From: Oxalobacteraceae bacterium
GTDB lineage: Bacteria > Pseudomonadota > Gammaproteobacteria > Burkholderiales > Burkholderiaceae_D
Assembly: GCA_013284265.1 (NCBI GenBank)
Contig: JABTBR010000057.1
Span: forward strand, 1-41,310
Direction: 5' to 3'
DNA: 41,310 nucleotides
The position numbers were made by a program, and so were the translations under genes. Positions 25,595-31,374 of this stretch are shown here, piece after piece; positions within the stretch are counted from its first letter, which is position 1; each line of letters starts with the position of its first letter. Below the pieces are notes generated by a model that was given only the letters and a program-made list of their open reading frames with translations, searched no databases and had not been told where the DNA came from.

Positions 25595-26368
25595 ATGCGT
25601 TTATCCTTTTCCGGCACCGCCGCAGCGCTGCTGCTGGCTGGCGCCACCAGTCTGGCCGGCACCGCCAATGCGGCCACTAGTCCGGCCGCCAACGAGCACC
25701 CGAGCGCGCGCCGCGCCTTCCAGCTGCCGCCGTCGGCGGACCTGAGCTATACCATCAAGGCGACCCAGCGCGGCCTGCCGATCAGCGGCGATGCGGTGGT
25801 GCACTGGCACGGCGGCGACGGCAAGTACAGCATCGCCACCGAGAGCCGTGCCGCCATTTTTGGCAAGATCCTGGAGCAGCGTAGCGAAGGCGCGGTCGAC
25901 GACTTCGGCCTGGCCCCGGTCAGCTTCTACGAAAAGCGCTTCCGCAAGGACCCCAGCACCACCAGCTTCAAGCGCGACAGCAAGACCCTCGTGTTCAGCG
26001 AAGGGGATGAAAGCTATCCGCTGAAGGGTGGCGAGCAGGATCGCAGCAGCACGCCCTGGCAACTGCTTTCGATCGCCCGCGCCACGCCGGAAAAGTTCAA
26101 GCCGGGCAGCGAATGGGCCTTCTTCGTGGCAGGCCGGCGCGATGCCGAAACCTGGACCTTCAAGGTGCTCAAGCACGAGACCGTGCATACGGGGCAGGGC
26201 GATGTCGATGCCGTCCATCTGGTCAAGGCGCCACCGCCGGATGCGCAGGGCCAGCAGGTGGACCTGTGGCTGGCGCCGTCGCTGGATTGGTATCCGGTGC
26301 GGATACGGTTTGCCGACGCCGATGGGGATTTTGTCGATCAGGTGCTGGAAAAAGTGACGAAAAAATAA
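25595..26368 (+). CDS. DUF3108 protein, periplasmic paralogue of its neighbour
   Basis: This 257-residue protein has a Sec signal peptide (1-27, ending GTANAA). Nearly all of the rest is a DUF3108 domain, opening LPPSADLSYTIKATQRGLP and closing with VDLWLAPSLDWYPVRIRFAD. These match the corresponding parts of the preceding protein, as do the inner segments KYSI and VDDFGLAPVSFYEKR, so the two are tandem paralogues. The one-base gap after the preceding stop means a coupled operon. The first protein adds a membrane anchor and spacer; this one should be free in the periplasm. A palindromic repeat element follows about 40 bases after the stop. Confidence 0.82.
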   Translation: MRLSFSGTAAALLLAGATSLAGTANAATSPAANEHPSARRAFQLPPSADLSYTIKATQRGLPISGDAVVHWHGGDGKYSIATESRAAIFGKILEQRSEGAVDDFGLAPVSFYEKRFRKDPSTTSFKRDSKTLVFSEGDESYPLKGGEQDRSSTPWQLLSIARATPEKFKPGSEWAFFVAGRRDAETWTFKVLKHETVHTGQGDVDAVHLVKAPPPDAQGQQVDLWLAPSLDWYPVRIRFADADGDFVDQVLEKVTKK

Positions 26369-26410
26369 GAGTGTCGATGTGACTGCGCGTGTGCCCGCAG
26401 CGCCGTTTAC

Positions 26411-26474
26411 ACCCACGGCAAAAGAGCTGGGGTCTGACCCGCTGGGTCAGACCCCAGGGGTACGCCGTGGGTTT
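26411..26474. repeat. Intergenic palindromic element, copy 5
   Basis: Outer arms ACCCACGGC (26411-26419) and GCCGTGGGT (26464-26472) are perfect. The inner arms CTGGGGTCTGACCC (26427-26440) and GGGTCAGACCCCAG (26444-26457) form a perfect 14-bp stem around GCT, which is a base-pair-compensated variant of the other copies. Left arm type a, right arm type b. It marks the start of the AT-richer patch. Confidence 0.9.
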
Positions 26475-26546
26475 GAAGGGACGCATATCGGGGCCTGCCT
26501 CCGGCGTGCGGCTGGCTGAAATGTTCGACGTCAAGGATTCTGGCCT

Positions 26547-26930
26547 ATGGCTTTTCCACTGAAGCGATTCCTTGCATTGATGCCAGGGAGCTTACTCGTC
26601 GCGCTCTCGCAAATTGAGATTGAAGATGAGAATGAGAATGGTTTGGTGCTGAGCGCAGATGGCTGGCCTATCACATTTGATAAGCGATCCCAAGTTGTGT
26701 CCTGTTATGGCCAGCCTGCAGTTACATTTTCTTCGATAGAATCTGTTGTTCTCGCGCATTTCACCAACGGCAAGCGCTTTGAATGGTGGGTCCTCAGCCT
26801 TATGCTGCGTGGAGGAAAGACACTCGCAATCGGACGTTCGACGGACGGCGCTCAAGCCTCCATTGTCGCAGCGCACGTTGCAACAATCACAGCCAAGAGA
26901 GTGAGTGCCGTCAAGAGAGTTGGACTCTGA
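26547..26930 (+). CDS. Hypothetical protein, 127 residues
   Basis: I do not recognise this protein. The N-terminal 20 residues are hydrophobic (FLALMPGSLLVALSQIEI), followed by an acidic patch (EDENENG) and a beta-rich body (GWPITFDKRSQVVSCYG, RFEWWVLSLML). It could be a small membrane-associated beta-sandwich or PH-like domain. AAGGA lies 9 bases before the ATG. Its base composition is clearly lower in GC than the genes to its left, and codons such as ATA, AAT and TTT are common, which fits a transferred gene. It points the same way as the cytochrome gene 51 bases downstream, perhaps as an operon. Confidence 0.6.
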   Translation: MAFPLKRFLALMPGSLLVALSQIEIEDENENGLVLSADGWPITFDKRSQVVSCYGQPAVTFSSIESVVLAHFTNGKRFEWWVLSLMLRGGKTLAIGRSTDGAQASIVAAHVATITAKRVSAVKRVGL

Positions 26931-26981
26931 TGTAGAGTAATATTATCAACCATGTAAATTTTCAATTGAAAATATGAAAAT

Positions 26982-27701
26982 ATGAAAAAATCGGCTGCAT
27001 TGTTTTCATTACTTTGTACGTTGCATTGCTTTGCGTGGGCGAATTACGAAACGGGTGAAAAATATTTCAAATTGGCGAGCTATCAAGCCGCCCAGAAGGA
27101 ATGGATCGAGGCGGCCGCAGCAGGGAATTCGAGGGCGGCATACATGCTTGGGCTAGGTCTTTTGTCGGGAAAATATTTTCCCTTCAATGAAACTCTGGGG
27201 ATCAAATATCTCAACGAAGCGTCACAAGGAGGAAATGGAGACGCAACCTACGCTTTGTATGTCTATGCCAAGTCGAACCACAATGTGCCATTGTCTGATT
27301 CAATCAAGTTATTAGAGTCTGCCGCAAGCCAGGGCAGCAGGCGAGCAGAATTTTTTCTCGATTCCATTCGAAAGAGTTCATCCCCTAAAGATATAACAAG
27401 CGACCTTGATATGCTCGCTCCGGTACACGTCACGAAATTGACTAAGGAAAATAGACCCGCTGCGTTGAAACGAGGAGAGCAAGTCTACCGAAATTCGTGC
27501 GCCGCCTGCCACTCGATCGGCCTGCTGAATGCGCCAAAGCCTGGTGATGCCCAGCGCTGGGCAATCTTAAACGGCAAAGGTTTTGATTTGCTTGTTGCGA
27601 ACGCGGTAAACGGTTTCCGCGCGCACCCACCTCGGGGCGGCGACTCTTCTTTGTCTGGCGATGAGGTTCGCGATGCGGTCGAGTACATGCGTCAACAATA
27701 G
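26982..27701 (+). CDS. Sel1-repeat protein with C-terminal cytochrome c domain
   Basis: This 239-residue periplasmic protein begins with a signal peptide (about 1-20, ending FAWA). Residues about 21-130 read as Sel1-like helical repeats (AAQKEWIEAAAAGNSRAAYM, GIKYLNEASQGGNGDATYAL, SIKLLESAASQGSRRAEFFL). From about 158 on it is a class I cytochrome c of the c5 type: ERGQ-like RGEQVYRNSCAACHS with heme motif Cys173-Cys176-His177. The usual distal ligand Met of the MPPKGG motif is replaced: AHPPRGG, with His215. A His-His ligated heme with low potential is therefore possible. No ribosome-binding site is obvious. The neighbouring AT-rich DNA and repeat array suggest acquired DNA. Confidence 0.82.
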   Translation: MKKSAALFSLLCTLHCFAWANYETGEKYFKLASYQAAQKEWIEAAAAGNSRAAYMLGLGLLSGKYFPFNETLGIKYLNEASQGGNGDATYALYVYAKSNHNVPLSDSIKLLESAASQGSRRAEFFLDSIRKSSSPKDITSDLDMLAPVHVTKLTKENRPAALKRGEQVYRNSCAACHSIGLLNAPKPGDAQRWAILNGKGFDLLVANAVNGFRAHPPRGGDSSLSGDEVRDAVEYMRQQ

Positions 27702-27787
27702 AAATGAGTGGTTTGCTTTGGAAATTCAACAAGTAATTCGTTGGATCCAAGATCTGGCATTTGGACGCGGCCTGAGCCACAGGTGGG

Positions 27788-27976
27788 CCATCGTAAGGCT
27801 GAGCTAGTGTCCGAATGCCAGACTTGACCCCGGCCTCTGACCATCGTAAGGCTGAGCTAGTGTCCGAATGCCAGACTTGACCCCGGCCTCGTAAGGCTGA
27901 GCTAGTGTCCGAATGCCAGACTTGACCCCGGCCTCGAGACTTGACCCCGGCCTCGTGACCCCGGCCTCGCGGCCTC
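27788..27976. repeat. Progressively truncated tandem repeat array
   Basis: A unit of about 45 bases (GTAAGGCTGAGCTAGTGTCC onward, ending TTGACCCCGGCCTC) occurs three times, starting near 27793, 27846 and 27891. Three further copies keep only shrinking parts of its 3' end: 19 bases at 27936-27954, 14 at 27955-27968 and 8 at 27969-27976, all ending GGCCTC. Copies 1 and 2 share a CCATC lead. The array stops 2 bases before the stop codon of the next (minus-strand) gene. No spacers exist, so it is not a CRISPR. It might be piled-up ends of a mobile element, or an assembly fault. Confidence 0.85.
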
Positions 27977-27978
27977 GT

Positions 27979-28548
27979 TCAGCCTCGACGGCTGAAGCGA
28001 CGGCGGCGCTTAGCGTTAACTACGCTCAACAGCGCTCCGCCAGCTAGGAAGCCCCAAATGCTCGATGTCTCAGGTACCGCAGACGTCACCAGACGGAAGG
28101 ATGCGAGTATGTTTTTGTCGGGTGTAACGAAGTAGGTTGTATAGCCGGCCAGCGCTATCATTTCGAGTGCCGAGTTGTCAGATAGTGCGACTTGAAAATG
28201 ATTCAACGGGTAAGAATATAAATTGGCAAATGCTGGGTGAATCGGTTCACCTGGAAGGTGAAAATATCCCTGAGAAGTGAGGTCAATGAGGACTTCCATT
28301 GCTTTTCCCGGATCCAGTCCAATTGTTTCGGGCATATCGGTACCGAAAGAATGGTCGAACGAAACGTCATAGACAGCATCTCCCAGTGTTAAAGAATATA
28401 CCGCCGTAATGTAATGCGCATCATTCGTGGTCACAGTGAAGGGAATGCCAAAAGGTGCACCCCGATCAAAGGTGTAAGAAGAGGCGTTGGCGGCCAAAGG
28501 TAAAATGGCAAACAATACTATTAATACTGCGGATCTAATTTTTTTCAT
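27979..28548 (-). CDS. PEP-CTERM-like sorted protein
   Basis: This 189-residue exported protein starts with a signal peptide (KKIRSAVLIVLFAILPLAANAS, ending near residue 22). The body is beta-rich and unrecognised. The C-terminus has the three parts of a PEP-CTERM signal: VPET (a variant of VPEP), a hydrophobic segment (SIWGFLAGGALLSVV) and a basic end (KRRRRF). Such proteins are processed by exosortase and attached to or released from the cell surface, usually with exopolysaccharide. The start at 28548 is chosen for the KK n-region; an upstream ATG at 28581 would add a hydrophobic lead. No ribosome-binding site is clear. Its codon use is AT-richer than the surrounding chromosome. No exosortase gene is in the window. 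Confidence 0.75.
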   Translation of the reverse strand: MKKIRSAVLIVLFAILPLAANASSYTFDRGAPFGIPFTVTTNDAHYITAVYSLTLGDAVYDVSFDHSFGTDMPETIGLDPGKAMEVLIDLTSQGYFHLPGEPIHPAFANLYSYPLNHFQVALSDNSALEMIALAGYTTYFVTPDKNILASFRLVTSAVPETSSIWGFLAGGALLSVVNAKRRRRFSRRG

Positions 28549-29186
28549 GATATGTATGATTAAACATTGTAAGATAATCACTGCATAGAAATTATGCTTG
28601 CGTGAAGTTGATAAAATTTAACATGGTGAAAAATTAATAGCAATTAGAATTTTTTGTAACTACTGCCAGTAACCTCCATTCATGCTTAAACGCAAAAATG
28701 CAACACTAATATTTTTAGTTTTTCTACGAGAAACCGTAAATGAGTGAAAAACCTGTATCGAAAATAAGCTGTATTTTTTGGAGCGTTTTCTTGAGATTGC
28801 ATCATGGAACAGAAAAATAGACTTCTTTAGATTTTCATATCATAAGCTGGCGAAATTAGATTTGCCTAGGGAGTTCGTGGACTGATTTAGACTACTGCTT
28901 GCCGAGCTTAGATCGAATTAAATGCTAATAGCTCAAAAATAGACCGAATTAGACAAAGTAAGTATTTGTATCCCAACGCCGGGCGGTGCCGCGGGCACGC
29001 GCCAACTTTCGCTAGCGTCAACTCGCCCACTGCGCTGTTGCTCGCCGCCCCCACCCGGCCCACTTGCCTGTCCCCGACCCCCTCGCGCCTGATATACTGA
29101 CGCCCCCGCGCAGCAGATGCGCAGCATGCCCTGAATTGAGGCTGCGCCGTCCGCACTTCCCAGTGTTGCGTACAGAATGGCAGAGA
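28549..29186. other. AT-rich non-coding gap
   Basis: About 640 bases without a gene I can support. The first 400 bases are very AT-rich (for example 18 G or C in the 60 bases 28681-28740); after about 28975 the composition returns sharply to GC-rich. The right part ends with a TATACT box at 29093-29098 ahead of the mksF-like gene. Neither strand has a reading frame with a credible start and family match. Confidence 0.5.
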
Positions 29187-30563
29187 ATGATTGACATAAT
29201 GGCAAGTGCAGCTATGGCTGCGGAAGCACCCAACAATGAGCAGGATCACATCGATTCCCTGCAGGCCCATTTCAAGCCGAATGTGGCCGCTGACGACATC
29301 GAACAGGTGTACCAGCTGAAACGCGCCCAGCCGCTGCTGCAGGTGTTTACCACCCTGTTCCACGGCGGCTTCGACAATGTGCTGTTGCGCCTGCTGGTGC
29401 TGCGCGAACTGGTCTCCGACACCGATACGGCGGCGTTCTCGCGCGCCGACATCAATACCCGCCTGGCCTATCTGCTGCCCGATAGCCTGGAGACGGTACT
29501 CAACCGCCTGCGCTCGAACCAGCTGCTGGCCTGGGATGCCCAGGCCGCCGTCTACCGTGTCACGCCGATGGCGCGCAATGTGCTGTCGGCGCTCGACAGC
29601 CTGCTGGCGCTGGGCCAGGAGGAAGACCAGGCCGAAATGGGTTATCTGCTGTCGCAGGTGGCCGGCGCGCGCGCCGTGGGCGGGGTCACGGTCGAGCAGT
29701 TGCACCATCTGATGGGCCGCCTGGTCGAACTGACCGAGGAATTCGCCGACGCCATCGCCTCGGGTTCCGAGTTCCGCCTGCGCGCCTCGCAGGCCAAGTG
29801 GCATATGGCTTGCGACTGGGTCGAGAAGGGCTCGGAGATCCTGCGCGCCATCACCACCGACGAAAAGGCCGATTCGGCCACCCATCGCGCGGCCCAGGCC
29901 ATCGGCCGGGCCCAGAGCGCGCTGCTGAACATGCAGGGCATGTTCTCACGCGCGCTGAACCAGATCGAGCGCCAGCGCGTGCATCTGGGCCAGTCCGGCC
30001 TGTCCACCACCGACATCAAGCGCTGGCTGCTGCTGCATGAAGACCTGGCTTCGCTGGCCGACGGCGCGATCGACCAGCCGGTGGTGCCGCTGTTTATCAC
30101 CCCGGCCGAGATGATCGACGTGGCCGAAACCGAGCTGCTGTCCGACCGCGCCGCCAACGTGGCCCAGGGCGGCCTGCCGACCGGCACCGACGCGCCCACC
30201 ACCATCAGCGATGGCCCGGCCATGCAGCTGGAGCTGGACGACTGGCTCGCGCGCCTGTCCGACTTCGCTTCGCTGGGGAACTTCCCCGGCACGGCCGAGA
30301 ACGGACCGAAATCGATCCCTATCCAGGATTCGCTGCTGCCGGCCACCTTCGCGGTGGCTTCCTACCGCGCCTCGCTGCTGCCGCTCCTGGGCGACGCTTC
30401 CGAAGCGAGCCTGCAGGGCGCCACCGCCCAGCTGGCGCGCCTGCCGATTACCTTTACGCCGACCGACGAAATGATCCAGCTGCCCGATCTGCATGTGGCT
30501 GCGATGTCGCTTGCCTCCCTTTCACTCAATCTAGACCCGGAAGGCGCCAAGTCCGATGAATGA
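29187..30563 (+). CDS. mksF: MksF-like kleisin subunit of an SMC complex
   Basis: This 458-residue protein is the first gene of a three-gene operon whose order and sizes match mksF-mksE-mksB of Pseudomonas and mukF-mukE-mukB of enterobacteria. An N-terminal winged-helix segment is visible (about 84-140, FSRADINTRLAYLLPDSLET then NQLLAWD and YRVTPMARNVLSAL). Long helices follow (about 160-310), including ALLNMQGMFSRALNQIERQR. As the kleisin it would bridge the two SMC heads of the partner protein. The start is uncertain: ATG at 29187 (MIDIM) is chosen, with ATGs at 29199 and 29214 possible and no clean ribosome-binding site at any. It overlaps the next gene by 8 bases. Function is inferred mainly from context. 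Confidence 0.68.
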   Translation: MIDIMASAAMAAEAPNNEQDHIDSLQAHFKPNVAADDIEQVYQLKRAQPLLQVFTTLFHGGFDNVLLRLLVLRELVSDTDTAAFSRADINTRLAYLLPDSLETVLNRLRSNQLLAWDAQAAVYRVTPMARNVLSALDSLLALGQEEDQAEMGYLLSQVAGARAVGGVTVEQLHHLMGRLVELTEEFADAIASGSEFRLRASQAKWHMACDWVEKGSEILRAITTDEKADSATHRAAQAIGRAQSALLNMQGMFSRALNQIERQRVHLGQSGLSTTDIKRWLLLHEDLASLADGAIDQPVVPLFITPAEMIDVAETELLSDRAANVAQGGLPTGTDAPTTISDGPAMQLELDDWLARLSDFASLGNFPGTAENGPKSIPIQDSLLPATFAVASYRASLLPLLGDASEASLQGATAQLARLPITFTPTDEMIQLPDLHVAAMSLASLSLNLDPEGAKSDE

Positions 30564-31371
30564 CGATTCCCAAATCCTGATCGCCCGCCTGCTCACGCAC
30601 CAGACGCTGCGGCGCGACGACCGCCTGGTCAAGCGCGTGCTGTCGGACGAACTGTTTCGCGCCGAAGTCGATGCGCGCCTGCTGGCCACCGGCCTCAAGC
30701 TGCTCGACAACGTGTATGCCGACCATGTGACGCTGGCGCTGACGCGCACCATCGAACCGAAGATCTTCGGCGCGCGCGACGTCTGGCAGAACAATAACTT
30801 CGGCCTGGCGCGCGATGGCGTGGCCCTGCTGGTGGTGCTGTGGGCGCAGATCATCCTGCCCAAGCGCGAACGCCAGGAGTCGCATCAGCATGCCGAGGAC
30901 GACCAGAACGATATGTTCGGTTCGGACAAGCCGCTGCCGCGTGCCGAGGATACCTCGATCGGCATCGCCTACAAGGCGCTGCTGGCCGACTTCGGCGACA
31001 AGCTGGGACGCAAGACGCGGATGGACATGAACCTGGGTATCCTGTCCAAGCTGGGCTTCATCGAGCGGCGTGGCGACATCATCGTCGAAGGCCCGCTGCT
31101 GGACCTGATGATGGATACCGATATGCTCAAGGAGCGCATCGTCAACGGCGCGCTGGCCGATGTGTTCAAGCGCAGCCCGGCCCAGATCATTCCGGTGCCG
31201 CGCGCGGCCGTCCAGGTGCTCACGCCCGAGGAAGCCGACCAGGCCGACGACGACTACGCCGCCGGCGTGGCCGATGCTGCGCAAGCCCTTGCCGACGCAG
31301 CCGCACCGGACGCCGACCCGGCACCGGACACCGACTCCGCGCCATCCGAACCACATCCCGCGAAAGACTAA
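30556..31371 (+). CDS. mksE: MksE-like subunit of an SMC complex
   Basis: This 271-residue protein is the middle member of the operon, starting 8 bases inside the preceding gene and ending 3 bases before the next. It has the size and two winged-helix-like blocks expected of MksE/MukE (KITE-type) proteins: about 15-105 (VKRVLSDELFRAEVDARLLA, then DGVALLVVLWAQIILPKRER) and about 135-205 (GKLGRK-like LGRKTRMDMNLGILSKLGFIE followed by IIVEGPLLDLMM). An acidic low-complexity tail (about 225-271, Ala, Asp and Pro) ends it. In the family, this subunit binds the kleisin and DNA and regulates the SMC ATPase. Sequence alone would leave this hypothetical; the tight gene order makes the call. Confidence 0.66.
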   Translation: MNDDSQILIARLLTHQTLRRDDRLVKRVLSDELFRAEVDARLLATGLKLLDNVYADHVTLALTRTIEPKIFGARDVWQNNNFGLARDGVALLVVLWAQIILPKRERQESHQHAEDDQNDMFGSDKPLPRAEDTSIGIAYKALLADFGDKLGRKTRMDMNLGILSKLGFIERRGDIIVEGPLLDLMMDTDMLKERIVNGALADVFKRSPAQIIPVPRAAVQVLTPEEADQADDDYAAGVADAAQALADAAAPDADPAPDTDSAPSEPHPAKD

Positions 31372-31374
31372 GCC

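Noticed and set aside
27788..27976. CRISPR-like array
   Set aside because: Only three full units, no unique spacers between them, and no cas genes nearby; the units abut and the last ones are truncated.
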